Assembly: GCA_024275295.1 (NCBI GenBank)
Contig: JAJRZI010000057.1
Coordinates: 1-64,000, forward strand
Source: Gammaproteobacteria bacterium
GTDB taxonomy: Bacteria; Pseudomonadota; Gammaproteobacteria; Chromatiales; Chromatiaceae
Direction of reading: 5' to 3'
DNA: 64,000 nucleotides
Part shown: in pieces, positions 11,201 through 20,751 of the stretch
Layout of the letters: the number at the start of each line of letters is the position of its first letter
Numbering within the stretch: the first letter of the stretch is position 1
The notes under the pieces: model-generated
What the model was told of the DNA's origin: nothing
Databases searched by the model: none
The model's input: the letters and a program-made list of their open reading frames with translations, nothing else
Translations under genes and position numbers: made by a program

Positions 11201-11448
11201 TTGATGCCCGCAATCTCAGAGAGTACCTGTTCCGCCGGACTGGCTACCAGCTGCTCAATCTCCAGGGCGGTGGCTCCGGGAACGGGAATAAAGACATTGG
11301 CAAAGGTGACATTGATCTGTGGCTCCTCCTCCCGTGGTGTAACCAATACTGCAAACACCCACACCAGAAGCCCCAGCAGGGCCAGCAGCGGTGTAATTTC
11401 AGTAGTGAGGAAATGCCGTGCAATACGGCCTGAGATGCCGAGGCTCAT
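8281..11448 (-). CDS. RND-family efflux transporter permease (AcrB/HAE1-like), intact
   Basis: This 1055-residue protein is a full-length inner-membrane RND pump driven by the proton gradient. It has the usual tandem plan: an N-terminal helix, a large periplasmic porter/docking domain, six helices, a second periplasmic domain and six more helices. The TM4 relay GILVDDAIVVVENIHRH carries the two consecutive aspartates used in proton transfer. Similarity is to multi-substrate (HAE1/AcrB-type) pumps of marine gammaproteobacteria; the substrate cannot be read from sequence. It overlaps its adaptor gene by 4 nt. No outer-membrane channel gene is adjacent. Confidence 0.92.
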   Translation of the reverse strand: MSLGISGRIARHFLTTEITPLLALLGLLVWVFAVLVTPREEEPQINVTFANVFIPVPGATALEIEQLVASPAEQVLSEIAGIKHVYSVSQPGMAVLTVQYRVGEDRTQAIVRLYDKIYSNQDWLPPNLGVGQPIIKPRGIDDVPVVTATLWSEDPAIGAYELSQVAHAIETELKRVPGTRNISTIGGPEQVVRVLLDPQAMAGFGVGLDELRGALLAANSSRDGLAFTADNREILVQAGTLLTSAGEIGNLVVGVHGRKPIFLRDVAQVSHGPDTPEQYVWLGTGPAAKGATAGSFPAVTLAVAKKPGTNAVDVANSVIKRFEQLKGLLIPDSVQVTITRNYGATADAKAKKLIQKLIFATLSVVILVLFAIGWREALIVGAAVVVTLAITLFASWAWGFTINRVSLFALIFSIGILVDDAIVVVENIHRHIQLGAKNLLEAIPAAVDEVGGPTILATFTVIAALLPMAFVTGLMGPYMSPIPINTSMGMLISLAVAFIFTPWLVNRALGGHIHSSEVEAPATDGRIFRFFTFVIGPFLSTGRGRRWLLLAGILLLMGLSVSLVMNRSVVLKMLPFDNKSEFQVVLDMPEGTSLEQTTRVLNEMGAWLERVPEITNYQVYAGTAAPIGFNGLVRQYYLRQGANLGDIQVNLLDKHDRERQSHEIARSVRPALVEIAQRFGGNVKVVEVPPGPPVLSPLVAEIYGLDYEGQIAMAKKTRQIFEATPDIVGTDDSVEFPADKLILQVDRQKAALLGLSQSTVAQAIATALGGEDVSYLHGKGIKYAVPIRLEFSVADQAELSRVLSLKIRSREGQLIPLSEIIQVTESKREHAIHHKDLLPVVYVTADMAGDLDSPLYGMFEISAELEETLKPQQHFIDQPDNPYDYSLKWDGEWQVTYETFRDMGLAYGVGLILIYLLVVAQFRSYLAPLVIMAPIPLTVIGILPGHALLEAKFTATSMIGMIALAGIIVRNSILLVDFINQEVRNGVAFEQAVIRSAAVRAKPIILTGVAAMAGAFFILDDPIFSGLAVSLIFGILVSTMMTLVVIPVAYYAAMR

Positions 11449-12494
11449 TTCCGGTTCTCATGCTTGACCTGAATACCGGCAGCAACAGGGTTCAGTGCCA
11501 CTCGTTCCCCCTCATCCAGCCCGGCAAGGATTGCCATCATGCCATCAGCAGCCTCACGTCCCGGACGGATCTGTCGCAGCATGATTTGCCCATCCTGGGT
11601 CACCACATAGACAGCAGCAACCTCACTGCGCTGGACGACGGCCGCAGCCGGAATCAGGAGCTGCCGGTGACTACCCACCACAAAGGCAACCTTGACGTAC
11701 ATACCTGGAAAGAGGCCTGCTGTCCCTGCAGGCAGATCCAGCCGCACCTTGAAGGTATGGGTAGCGGGATCAGCAATAGGGAATACGGTGAGCTTTTCCG
11801 CCACCCAACTCCCGGCACCTTTTTTTGCTGAGAGCACCTGAGCCTTACCCGATTTACGAACAGCCTCGATCAGGCTTTGGGGTACGTCTACATTAACCCG
11901 CAGCCTGTTCAGAGAGAGGCCGGTCATCAGTGCCTGGCCGGGTTGGGCAGTCTCACCCACCTCTACATGGCGGGCCGTGACAATACCGGCATAGGGAGCA
12001 TATATCTTGGTATAGCCATACTGCTCCCTGGCTTGCCGCAGTCCGGCACGGGCAGACTCATAACGGGCCTTGGCCGTCTTGCGTGCCGCCTCAGCCTCAT
12101 CCATTTGAGACCGGGCAACCAGCTTTGTCTTATAGATCTTTACTATCCGCGCATGGGCATCCTTTGCCTCTTCCAACAACGCCTGGGCCGCTTTCAGATC
12201 CGCCTCGGCTTGTGACAAGCGGGCCTTCTGTTCAGTATCACGCAGGCGGATAATCAGAGCGTCTTTTTCCACATAATCATCCACATCAAACAGGATCGCC
12301 TCCACCACACCACCGGTCTGAGCCGAGATCGTGGCCTGATTGGCGGCCTCAACCTCCCCATTCAGGATCTGTTCCTGGGGGAGTTGCCGGTATTTCGCAA
12401 CAGCAGTCTCAAGCGTGGGTGGGGCGGCAACAGTGAGCTGGGATAGCACCAGCAGCAGGGTGATCAGACTCCATTTCCAATGGCGGGCAAACAT
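11445..12494 (-). CDS. RND periplasmic adaptor (membrane fusion protein)
   Basis: This 349-residue adaptor links the RND pump encoded immediately downstream to an outer-membrane channel. A signal peptide (residues 1-23, ending TVAA) is followed by the split lipoyl domain (VEAANQATISAQTGGVV), an alpha-helical hairpin rich in Ala, Glu and Lys (about residues 90-160), the second lipoyl half (GYTKIYAPYAGIVTARHVEVGE) and a beta-barrel/membrane-proximal region. The overlap with the pump gene shows they form one operon. It is unrelated in position to the second, decayed RND set at 22.6-27 kb. Confidence 0.9.
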   Translation of the reverse strand: MFARHWKWSLITLLLVLSQLTVAAPPTLETAVAKYRQLPQEQILNGEVEAANQATISAQTGGVVEAILFDVDDYVEKDALIIRLRDTEQKARLSQAEADLKAAQALLEEAKDAHARIVKIYKTKLVARSQMDEAEAARKTAKARYESARAGLRQAREQYGYTKIYAPYAGIVTARHVEVGETAQPGQALMTGLSLNRLRVNVDVPQSLIEAVRKSGKAQVLSAKKGAGSWVAEKLTVFPIADPATHTFKVRLDLPAGTAGLFPGMYVKVAFVVGSHRQLLIPAAAVVQRSEVAAVYVVTQDGQIMLRQIRPGREAADGMMAILAGLDEGERVALNPVAAGIQVKHENRK

Positions 12495-12518
12495 GCGCTA
12501 ATCCTCATACTCTTCAGC

Positions 12519-12540
12519 GGAGCACGGGCGTCCCACCCGC
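12519..12540. repeat. REP-like half element
   Basis: GGAGCACGGGCGTCCC ACCCGC resembles the left arm of the strong palindrome at 55211-55259 and the hairpin at 2639-2660. It lies just upstream of the RND adaptor gene. Three related copies in intergenic DNA suggest a dispersed REP-like family. Confidence 0.4.
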
Positions 12541-12656
12541 GAATAAGACCAGAATAACTGCCTCATCAAACACCGCATCTCCAATACCGGCAGCTGAATC
12601 TCTATTCAGCAGAGAACTGAATAGTTGAACTGGACAGTTACCATCATAGTACGTCC

Positions 12657-14042
12657 CTAAGAATTATCACGCACACCGCTACTTTTCCCAGAGGTAAGAT
12701 AGAGCCAGAGAAAACCAGAGACCCCAGCCAAAATTGAGGCAAGAAGAATCCCCGTTTTGGCCATCAGCAGATCCTGAGCATGATTGGCAAAGCCCAATTC
12801 TGCAATAAATATCGACATGGTAAAACCAATACCACCCATCAGTCCTACGCCCACAATGTGCTTGAAGTTCAGACCCTGCGGAAGTGTGGTCAAACCAAAT
12901 TTCACTGCAATCCAGGAGAAACCCGCGATACCGATCAACTTTCCGACAACCAAACCGAGGGCAATACCCATTGAGACCGGATGCGTGACAATGGTGCCAA
13001 AAGAGGACCAGTCAACAGGGATACCGGCATTGGCCAAAGAGAAGGCAGGGATAACAAGATAGGCAGAGGGCAGATGCATCTTGTGCTCCAGGGTCTGGGC
13101 AGGTGCCTGCACCAGCTGCACACCCTCACCCAAGGCTTGAACACGGGAACGCAGCTCATCATTTTTGACGATATTCTCTTCACGCCGAAAGGCCTGTTGA
13201 ATCTGTCTGACTCTCTTATTGATCTGCGCAAGAAAGCGGCCCGGATCATACTTGGGGCGCATGGGAATGGTGAATGCCAAAAAGATGCCCGCAAGGGTCG
13301 CATGCACACCACTCTTCAACATCGCTACCCAGAGCACCACGCCCAGCAGGATATAAGGTAAAGGTCGGCGGATTCCACCAAGATTTAATGCAATCAACAG
13401 CAGCAACATGGCGCCAGCAATAGCCAGGGCAAAGAGATTTATGCTCTCCGTATAGACCAGTGCAATCACCAGAACAGCGCCCAGGTCATCCACAATCGCC
13501 AGAGCCACCAGAAATGTCAGCAGGTTTTTTGGTATCCGGTTGCCCAGCAGTGCCAGAACCCCGAGAGCAAAGGCAATATCAGTTGCCATCGGCACACCCC
13601 AGCCATCAAAGGCATGCCCTTCCGGATTGATGCTGATATAGATAAGAACAGGCACCAGCATGCCACCTATGGCTGCAATGATGGGGAACATCGCCTGTCT
13701 GGGGTCAGCCAGTTCACCCACCAGAATTTCACGCTTGAGTTCTAATCCAACCACGAAAAAAAACAGCGCCATCAAACCGTCATTGATCCAATGATGCAGC
13801 GACATGGATAGCTGAAACCCTGGCGTACCAATCGTAAATGGCGTTTTCAGCAGGTGGTGATAAGCCTCAAACCATTGGCTGTTGGCAATAGTGAGCGCAA
13901 TGATGGCACACAACATAAGCAGAACACCACTGGTGGTCTGACGGTGAATAAACTCTTCCAGGGGTGTTAATACCCGATCAAAGGCCTTTTCCCATGGTGC
14001 GATATACTCTTTTTTTGGCTGTTTTTTCATCAAAAAACTCAT
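12657..14042 (-). CDS. nhaA: Na+/H+ antiporter NhaA
   Basis: NhaA exchanges internal Na+ for external H+, controlling sodium and pH. The 461-residue protein has about 12 helices; the transport-site aspartates are D155 (ATDIAFALG) and D185-D186 (VDDLGAV), equivalent to D133, D163 and D164 of E. coli NhaA. It is longer than the E. coli protein because of a charged N-terminal extension and a long hydrophilic loop around residues 265-320 (RREENIVKNDELRSR), a form found in many marine bacteria. The CPA2-type antiporter gene lies just upstream on the same strand. An alternative start is Met5. Confidence 0.93.
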   Translation of the reverse strand: MSFLMKKQPKKEYIAPWEKAFDRVLTPLEEFIHRQTTSGVLLMLCAIIALTIANSQWFEAYHHLLKTPFTIGTPGFQLSMSLHHWINDGLMALFFFVVGLELKREILVGELADPRQAMFPIIAAIGGMLVPVLIYISINPEGHAFDGWGVPMATDIAFALGVLALLGNRIPKNLLTFLVALAIVDDLGAVLVIALVYTESINLFALAIAGAMLLLLIALNLGGIRRPLPYILLGVVLWVAMLKSGVHATLAGIFLAFTIPMRPKYDPGRFLAQINKRVRQIQQAFRREENIVKNDELRSRVQALGEGVQLVQAPAQTLEHKMHLPSAYLVIPAFSLANAGIPVDWSSFGTIVTHPVSMGIALGLVVGKLIGIAGFSWIAVKFGLTTLPQGLNFKHIVGVGLMGGIGFTMSIFIAELGFANHAQDLLMAKTGILLASILAGVSGFLWLYLTSGKSSGVRDNS

Positions 14043-14094
14043 TTAGAGAACGATGGAACTGTTATCTGACTCCATATCAGCCACTTTGGTTTAA

Positions 14095-15693
14095 TCAGGC
14101 TCTGTTTTGCGCCTGAATATGTTCAGCAAACCCAGCACCCGCTTCGGTGTAGATATTGAACACGGCGGTTGCACCTGACTGACGCAACAGCTCTTCCTCA
14201 TCCGAATACCTTGCAGTTGCGGCAATACGTCCAGGGAAAGATATCTCTTGCAGCTGCTCCAAAGCATCCAGATTGGCTTGCAGATTCGGCAATGCCAACA
14301 TGATAAGTTCAATGCTGTGATCCTGCTCTATTTTGTCCCAGAAATCTGCATCACTGGGATCACCATGTAAAACCTTGCATCCCATCGCCTGAAGCCCTTT
14401 AATCAACTCGGCATCGAAGTCAATGCCAACCACCGTTTCACCATGGAACTCACGCATCCTGTTATAGGCGCCACTACCCACTCTGCCCATGCCAAAGATA
14501 GCAATGGTTGCCCCGTGTGTATCCAAAAGCATATCACCGGTAAGCCTCTCCGGACATTGAAACTTCCGCCAATAATTTCTGTATGCACTGTAGATTTTGT
14601 TATCTCTGCGATTTAATGGCGCCATAACCACGAAAGAGAGGGAGAGTGCAATGGCAATAACAACCAGCCATTCAGCATCCAGCCAGCCATTGGTTACACC
14701 AATTGCGGTAATAATCAGACCGAATTCACTGTAGTTGGTCAGGTTCAGGGTCGCCAGCAGTGAGGTACGCGCCCGTAATCTGAAGCGGGTCATCAGCGTA
14801 AAAAAGAGCGTAGATTTAATAAAGATAAAGGGTACAAGCAACAGCCCTATAAACAAGACCTCCCACGACAGTTGCCCCGACATGCCAATAGAGAGGAAAA
14901 AGCCCACCAGAAAGAGATCCTTGAGACCCAGCATTATTTTGGCCAGCTCCGTTGATTTAGGGTGGGTTGAGATCAGCAGCCCCATAACAAGGGCACCCAG
15001 ATCATCCTTCACCCCACTCAGTTCAAACAGCTCAGCCCCACCCAGCGCCAGAACCAGGCCGTACAGAATCAACAGCTCACCATGACCCGTCTTTTGCAAT
15101 AGATGATGAAACAGCGGCCGTAGCGGGATGAGTAGAAAAAGCAGTAACGCCCAGGGCGAAGGAACCTTCCCCATGGATGCGGCCAGAAAGATAACCGCAG
15201 CCAGATCCTGCATCACCAGGATGCCAATAGCAATCCGCCCATGCAGTGACTTCATCTCACCTTTATCCTCCAGCACCTTGACTGCAAATACGGTACTGGA
15301 GAAGCTCAATGCAAAAGCAAGCATCAGTGATAATTTAAGATCCAGGCCGGAGAAGAGTGGTACATTCATCAGGGCCAGGCCAAAGATCATCACGCCAAAG
15401 AGAGCCATGATGGTTGAGATATGCAACGCAGTCACCGCCCAGACCTGTGGCTTTAGCAAGACTTTAAGATTCAGTTTCAGCCCAACGGTGAACAGCAGCA
15501 AAGTGATACCCAGATCAGCCAGCTTCTGCAGCATCTCTCCACTTGCGATACCCAGGACGTTGAGCATGAAACCGGCCGCCAGAAAACCAACCAACGGCGG
15601 CAGACTCATCACTCTTGCCAGGAAACCCAGCAAAAAAGCCAGGGATACCCAGGCAACATCCCCTAATACGATAGCAACCCATTCAAAATCCAT
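14095..15693 (-). CDS. CPA2-type cation:proton antiporter with TrkA-N domain (KefB-like)
   Basis: This 532-residue protein joins an N-terminal Na_H_Exchanger (CPA2) membrane domain of 12-13 helices (to about residue 375) with a cytoplasmic RCK/TrkA-N Rossmann domain, marked by TIAIFGMGRVGSGAY. Such proteins exchange K+ or Na+ for H+ under nucleotide control; KefB/KefC relatives respond to glutathione adducts. The start at 15693 is preferred: it has AAGAGA upstream and opens directly into the first helix (DFEWVAIVLGD), whereas the 19-residue upstream extension is not family-like. It lies 52 nt upstream of nhaA. Confidence 0.88.
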   Translation of the reverse strand: MDFEWVAIVLGDVAWVSLAFLLGFLARVMSLPPLVGFLAAGFMLNVLGIASGEMLQKLADLGITLLLFTVGLKLNLKVLLKPQVWAVTALHISTIMALFGVMIFGLALMNVPLFSGLDLKLSLMLAFALSFSSTVFAVKVLEDKGEMKSLHGRIAIGILVMQDLAAVIFLAASMGKVPSPWALLLFLLIPLRPLFHHLLQKTGHGELLILYGLVLALGGAELFELSGVKDDLGALVMGLLISTHPKSTELAKIMLGLKDLFLVGFFLSIGMSGQLSWEVLFIGLLLVPFIFIKSTLFFTLMTRFRLRARTSLLATLNLTNYSEFGLIITAIGVTNGWLDAEWLVVIAIALSLSFVVMAPLNRRDNKIYSAYRNYWRKFQCPERLTGDMLLDTHGATIAIFGMGRVGSGAYNRMREFHGETVVGIDFDAELIKGLQAMGCKVLHGDPSDADFWDKIEQDHSIELIMLALPNLQANLDALEQLQEISFPGRIAATARYSDEEELLRQSGATAVFNIYTEAGAGFAEHIQAQNRA

Positions 15694-15756
15694 AGATCTC
15701 TTGCCCAACCCTGCATAGAAACATAGTTTTGTCAGCCACCAAAACAGCAACTATTA

Positions 15757-15917
15757 CCCAAGATCCGCGATTGATTGTGGATGCAGAGTGCAAGATATTG
15801 GTTTCACAGTGCTTTCAAAAAATCTTAGCTTCACCCATAGGTTAAGCGGGTATTTTTTGGAAGCGCTGTGGAATCAAGAGCTTGTGCTATGCGCCGCAAT
15901 CAATCGCGGATCTTGGG
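15757..15917. mobile_element. 161-bp MITE-like element, copy A
   Basis: This non-coding element begins CCCAAGATCCGCGATTGATT and ends with its inverse. The 24-bp termini differ at one base (T/C at position 22). It is flanked by a perfect 5-bp direct repeat, TATTA (15752-15756 and 15918-15922). Copy B at 55022-55182 is the same length and about 95% identical by eye. Most of the length forms an imperfect inverted repeat, so a transcript would fold into one long hairpin. No transposase is encoded in it. It occupies the 357-nt gap between the CPA2 antiporter and the FAD oxidoreductase, in which I see no other feature. Confidence 0.85.
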
Positions 15918-16050
15918 TATTAACAGGCTCATCCTCTTCAGCTCTAAATTAATCTTACGTCTTATTGAGTTCCTTTTCAGTAAGCGAGGCGGTCAACTCT
16001 CCACCTTCCTGACAGTATAGAAACACCAGCAGAAGTCAGGCTAAAAAATA

Positions 16051-17178
16051 TTAGCGATATTGCCGAAGATAGCGCCACTCATACAACCGTTTCAGCCAGT
16101 GGAAGATGCGCATCTCAGGCAGCACCAGATTGTATTTTGGTGTTCGAGCCACCAACATGCCGCTGGTCTGGCTGTCGATAATACAGACCAGTTCTACCTT
16201 GAAAGTTTTTGAGGGCGTTCTGCCTTTCAGCTCTGCAATGAGGTTGGTCGTTGCAGCTTCCGCCTGAAGATCCGCCATGTGAGCCTGCTTGGGCATCCAG
16301 GCAGGGCCGGGGAAGCTGCCAGAGTCACCGGCCACATAGACCCGCTCCATACCCTCCACCCGGCACTCTTTATCTGCACGGATAAGGCCACCTTCTGAGC
16401 GGGGCAGATCGCTGTTATCAAACCATCGGTTGCCGGTCATGCCCGGCATAAACAGGATCAGATCAGCCGCAAACTCACCACCCTCAGTCACCACCTTGTT
16501 TTCAGTAAATTGCTTGAGCTTATGGCCCAGATGGGTCTCAATATCACGCATCTCCATCTGTCTCAACAGCCCCGCTACAGCCTTTGGCCCCAACCGTTTA
16601 CCTGGCTCAGCACCTGGGGTAAAGAAGATCAGCTTGAAGCGATCACGCCGCCCCTCCAGCCGTAGCTGACGGTCGATACCGAAGAGAAATTCAAACATGG
16701 GGCCACCACGCATGGCGGAGGGTTCCTTGGGATTGCCGGAGAAGCCAATGGCAATAGTGCCACTCTGCAGCTCTTTCAGGCGATCACGGATCTTTACCGC
16801 CGCAGGAATGCCTTCACAGGGGATGATGGCATGCTCAATACCGGGGAGCTTTCTGATAAAGCGACCACCGGAACAGATAATCAGCCCATCATTGCTAACC
16901 TCTCCGTTATCAGTAAGCAGGGTGCGGCCGCCATCCTTCAGCCCGGTGGCCGAGCCCTGGTGGTAGTTCACCCGCATGCGCTGGAAAAAGTTATCCAGCG
17001 GGATCAGCAGATCCTCCGGCCGACGCAGCCCCGATGGAATCCAGATGGTTCCGGGCAGATAGCTAAACACCGGCCTGGGAGCTACCAGGGTGATCTCCAT
17101 ACCGGACTCTGCGGCACGCAATTTCCGAACAGCCGTCAGAGCTGCAAAACCGGAACCCACGATAGTCACTCGTTTCAC
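16051..17178 (-). CDS. FAD-dependent pyridine nucleotide-disulfide-type oxidoreductase (SQR/FCSD-like)
   Basis: This 375-residue flavoprotein has an N-terminal dinucleotide-binding GSGFAALTAVRKLR motif and a second FAD motif RVYVAGDSGSFPGPAWMPKQA near residue 285, as in sulfide:quinone oxidoreductases and flavocytochrome c sulfide dehydrogenases. Cysteines are present (IICSGG, IIPCEG, ELVCIID) but do not clearly match the redox pair of known SQR types, so sulfide oxidation is only a possibility. The C-terminus is amphipathic (FHWLKRLYEWRYLRQYR), which would suit peripheral membrane binding. It stands alone, 84 nt after the mechanosensitive-channel gene region. Confidence 0.75.
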   Translation of the reverse strand: MKRVTIVGSGFAALTAVRKLRAAESGMEITLVAPRPVFSYLPGTIWIPSGLRRPEDLLIPLDNFFQRMRVNYHQGSATGLKDGGRTLLTDNGEVSNDGLIICSGGRFIRKLPGIEHAIIPCEGIPAAVKIRDRLKELQSGTIAIGFSGNPKEPSAMRGGPMFEFLFGIDRQLRLEGRRDRFKLIFFTPGAEPGKRLGPKAVAGLLRQMEMRDIETHLGHKLKQFTENKVVTEGGEFAADLILFMPGMTGNRWFDNSDLPRSEGGLIRADKECRVEGMERVYVAGDSGSFPGPAWMPKQAHMADLQAEAATTNLIAELKGRTPSKTFKVELVCIIDSQTSGMLVARTPKYNLVLPEMRIFHWLKRLYEWRYLRQYR

Positions 17179-17262
17179 TTAAATCCCCTCCCCCTTAAAA
17201 CCCAATAACAGTTCTCGATTCACATGAAACTCTGGCCACTTCACAGGGTCAATGAAGCAGGA

Positions 17263-18768
17263 TCATTCCTCACTCTTCTCTGGCCCCCAGGGCGTAAGCC
17301 CGGTAGCCGGATTGACACTGCGCAGGTGCAGATCCCGCTGCGGGAAGGGGATTTCGATACCGTTTTCCCGTAGCACCTTTTCCAACGCCATGTGTAGCTC
17401 ATGGGTGAGGGGCATGCGCTGGATGCGCTCCTTTACAAACACCCGCACCTCAAAATCCAGGGAGCTATCACCAAAACCGATAAAAAAGACCGTAGGACTC
17501 GGCTCTTCGAGTACCAACGGATTCGCAGTAATCGTCTCCATCATGATCCGATGGGCTTTTTCTGTGTCAGAACCGTAGGCGATACCTACCATAAAAATGA
17601 TCCGGGTAATCTGATCTGAAAGGGTCCAGTTGATGAGAGGTTCCACCACCAGGGTCTGGTTGGGGATGATCAGCTCCTTGTTGTCCCAGTCGATGATGGT
17701 CGTGGCGCGTATCTGAATACGGGAGACAGTGCCGCTCACCTCTCCGATAGTAACCGTGTCACCCACACGAACCGGCCGCTCGAACAGGATAATCAGGCCG
17801 GAAACAAAATTCGCAAAGATCTCTTTGAGCCCGAAACCCAGCCCCACGCCGACCGCCGCCACCAACCATTGGAGATCACCCCATCCAACGCCGATAAGGC
17901 CGATGGCGGCAGCCACTCCGCCGGTGATGATCAGGTAGCGGCTGATGCTTGCCACGGCATAACGGTTACCGGGTTCGAGGGCCAGGGGTTGGAGCACCGC
18001 AATCTCAAGCAACCCCGGAAGATTGCGCTGCGCAACAAAGGTGACCAGCAGAACCCATATCGCCAGCCCGGCATCGACAATGGTGATCGGCAACAGCCGC
18101 CCACCTTCAGCGCCAGGCAATGTCCGCTCCCAAAGCACAAACTCCTCAAGCACGCTCAGGGCCGGAGCCACTGGCGACCAGATCCACCAGAGTCCGATCA
18201 AGGCAAAGAGAGTGAACAGCAACCGCAGCAGTCTGCGGGTCTGTTCATTGATGGTCTGGATCTCAATCTCCGGCATCTCCAGACTCTCAGGGGCGATCTC
18301 TCCGGCCTGCCCGGCCGCCTCCCTGGCAGCACGCACCTCCTGGTCAGCCTGCCTTTTTGCAAGGGCACGCTTGAGGGCCAGCCGCCGCTGGGCAACCAGC
18401 AGCCAGCGCACTGCAAGGAGATAGAGCAGAAAGGCCAGGATCACAACCAGGATGGGGTAAAAGATCAGCCCCGCCAGGCGCAGGCTCGTGTAGTAGTGCC
18501 CTTCGGCGGCCAGTGCAATGAGAACCAGCGGCATCGCAAGAGAGAGGGGATACCAGAGGTAGCGGATGCGCCAACGCCATCCATTAAGCCCTTCTGCAGA
18601 CCGTCTTCCCAGCACACCGGCATCAGCCCGCAGCACCCGCCAGGCGAAGATAAGAACCAGCAGTGACCCAACCATAAAGGCCAGCCTGCCAAGGCTATCC
18701 CGATAGAGTACCGAGGGTGACGATTCTGTCATTGCAACCAGCGCCGTCAACAGCACAAAGACCGGCAT
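17263..18768 (-). pseudogene. MscK/MscM-type mechanosensitive channel, C-terminal part (MscS domain)
   Basis: This 501-codon stretch encodes membrane helices and a C-terminal MscS domain: the pore-lining helix region VAAVGVGLGFGLKEIFANFVSG, then the beta domain RPVRVGDTVTIGEVSGTVSRI and the cytoplasmic vestibule. It has no Shine-Dalgarno sequence. It is in frame with the 625-codon gene just upstream, separated only by TAG (18775-18777) and two sense codons (Trp-Leu). The joined product of about 1129 residues has the length and order of E. coli MscM/MscK. I read it as the second half of one gene cut by a nonsense codon; readthrough or reinitiation at 18768 could still make a channel. Confidence 0.8.
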
Positions 18769-18774
18769 CAGCCA

Positions 18775-20652
18775 CTAGAGGTTTTTCGATAATACCTTCC
18801 TTGGCTGGGTCTGCCAGCGGAAGTGGCTCCCGGCAAGTCCGTCTTTGACATACAGGGCACGGAAAAACCCGAGGATAAAGAACATTTCCGCAGCGGCTGA
18901 GAGGCCGGAACCAACAGTATGGCTGAAACCGATAGTATCACCTGTCTGGAGAAGCCAACCGCCGTAACAGAGCAACAATGCCCAGGGAAGAGGCCGCAAC
19001 ACCGTGATGGCCAGCGCAGCCAGCGTGTGGGAAAAATGGTCTTGACGTACCTTTCCCACATCCTTTGCAAAATCCACCAGCTTATGCCGCATCCACTTTC
19101 TCATCCCCAGCAGGACGATAATCAGTAGGGCAATCGCAGAGGTAGGCAGTGGACGATTGAAGGCCAGGCGCCCCAAATCCCCACCTGCCACCAGCCAGTT
19201 CCCCACGGAAAACAATATAGACAGGGGTTCCCGGAAGCGGGTAAACCACTGCCAATCGATGGACTCGGCATTGGCAATCCACAACAGGTTCTCATCGAGC
19301 AGTTCGCGGTATTTCTGGATCTTGGTGATAAGATTCTGTTGTTCGAGGACAAGATCCCCAAGCAGCTTTGCATTCTGGCTGTAAACGTTATCAAGCTTAC
19401 TCAGAAGGTCTTTTCTATCCTTCAGCAGACGCATCAGCTGCTTTTTAATCCTTTGGCGCTCCGCCTCAGAGAGCGCCGCCAGTGCCTTTTCAGAAGCCCC
19501 AAGAATGGCCTTGACGGCCTGTTCCACGTCAATCAGATCGGTCTGCTGCTCCTGAATCCGGAACTGGGCCAGGCGGATCTCTGCAAGCTCCCTTGCCCGC
19601 CGCGCCTTTCTTTTCTCATAGTACGCAGGTTCCGGGAGATTACTGCGCTGAGAGCGCATGAATTCACCAATTGTTTTATCTACCGCAGAGATCTCCAACT
19701 GCTGACGCACCCGTTGGTAGTTGCGGTCGAGTTGTTGGAGTAGGTTGCGGCTCTTTTTCAGCCGCTCCGTAGCAGTCTCATTGGCTCTCCCCAGCTCGGT
19801 TAACCGCTGACTGAGCACAGTGTTTGTTTCGGCAGCTGCCTGTAATAGCGGATGCATCCCTGCCGCCCGCTCTTCGGCCCGGGCCGTCAGTTTCTCCGCC
19901 TTTTCCGCTTCCCGGGCGCGGCGCCGGTTGATCTCCTCTTGTGCCGCCTGCTCTGCGGCTCTTGCTATGTTGAGCTGCAGTTCAAAAAGCCCCGATTTGG
20001 CTTTCAACAGTTCCAGCCGCTGCTCATGGCTCAATCGCTCCAGTTTGAGCATATCAATTTCGGCAGCAAGTGATCGCCGCCGTGCTTCTAATGCTACTCG
20101 CGATACCTCCGCAACCTCAGGTGCCACGTTCACAGTTGCAGGTTTACGCAGTTGGCTCTCTATCTCCTCCAGATGGGAACTGGCAAGCGCCAAGGCCTCG
20201 CGGCTGGCATCGGGCCGGCTTTGCAGTACGCCAAGCGCCTGGTTCAGCTCAGCAAGTTCGCTACTGATGCTGCTGATTTTTGTTTTATCTTGTGCAATCT
20301 GCTGTTCCAGACTGGCAATCGAGCGTTTTGATAGATCGGGGGCGATCTCTTTGGCAGCTTGCCTGGTGAGTTTGTCAATTCGACTCTGGATCTGCTTTGC
20401 TTTCTTGGGCGCCTCAACAATCGCCCGCTTAAACTCTTCCGCCAGGGCGCTGAAATCCTCTGCCAACTGTAGCGATTTGACCGCATCCCGATAGTAGCCA
20501 ATCTTCAGGCTGCGTTCCGCTTCATTCCCACCGGCAGCCTCATCCAGCGCCTTGATGCGCTCCTGTATGCGCTCAATCCCAATAGGATCTATCGCCAGCA
20601 CCTGCACCGGCATCAATGAGAGGAAAAACAGAAAAAGGATCACTCGAAGCAT
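18775..20652 (-). pseudogene. MscK/MscM-type mechanosensitive channel, N-terminal part
   Basis: This 625-residue product has a signal peptide (residues 1-20, ending VLA), a long periplasmic coiled-coil region rich in Ala, Glu, Arg and Leu (about 25-480), and the first membrane helices from about residue 500. It ends ...AGSHFRWQ...KNL and then TAG. In intact relatives the HFRW motif is followed directly by another helix, and that helix is encoded in the same frame past the stop (WLMPVFVLL). The product made as is would lack the MscS pore. A single CAG-to-TAG change, among others, would explain the interruption. Confidence 0.8.
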
Positions 20653-20700
20653 TGATGCAATGTTACTGATATTTTTGATAAATAGCTCTTCATTCAGGTT

Positions 20701-20751
20701 TATCCATGGTCAGAAACCCTTTTACCTGAACTCATGGGTTTCTGATGGATA
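20701..20751. repeat. Long hairpin upstream of the channel gene
   Basis: TATCCAT-GG-TCAGAAACCC pairs with GGGTTTCTGATGGATA across a 16-nt loop; the arms match over 16-17 bp with a 2-nt bulge. It sits between the hemerythrin and channel genes and runs into the MITE remnant. It could be a terminator for the minus-strand hemerythrin transcript, but no clear T tract follows on that strand. Confidence 0.5.

Noticed and set aside
15939-16050. Short minus-strand frame (ending ...LTEKELNKT) after the FAD oxidoreductase gene.
   Set aside because: No start codon with a ribosome binding site and no recognisable family; may be a gene remnant but cannot be supported.
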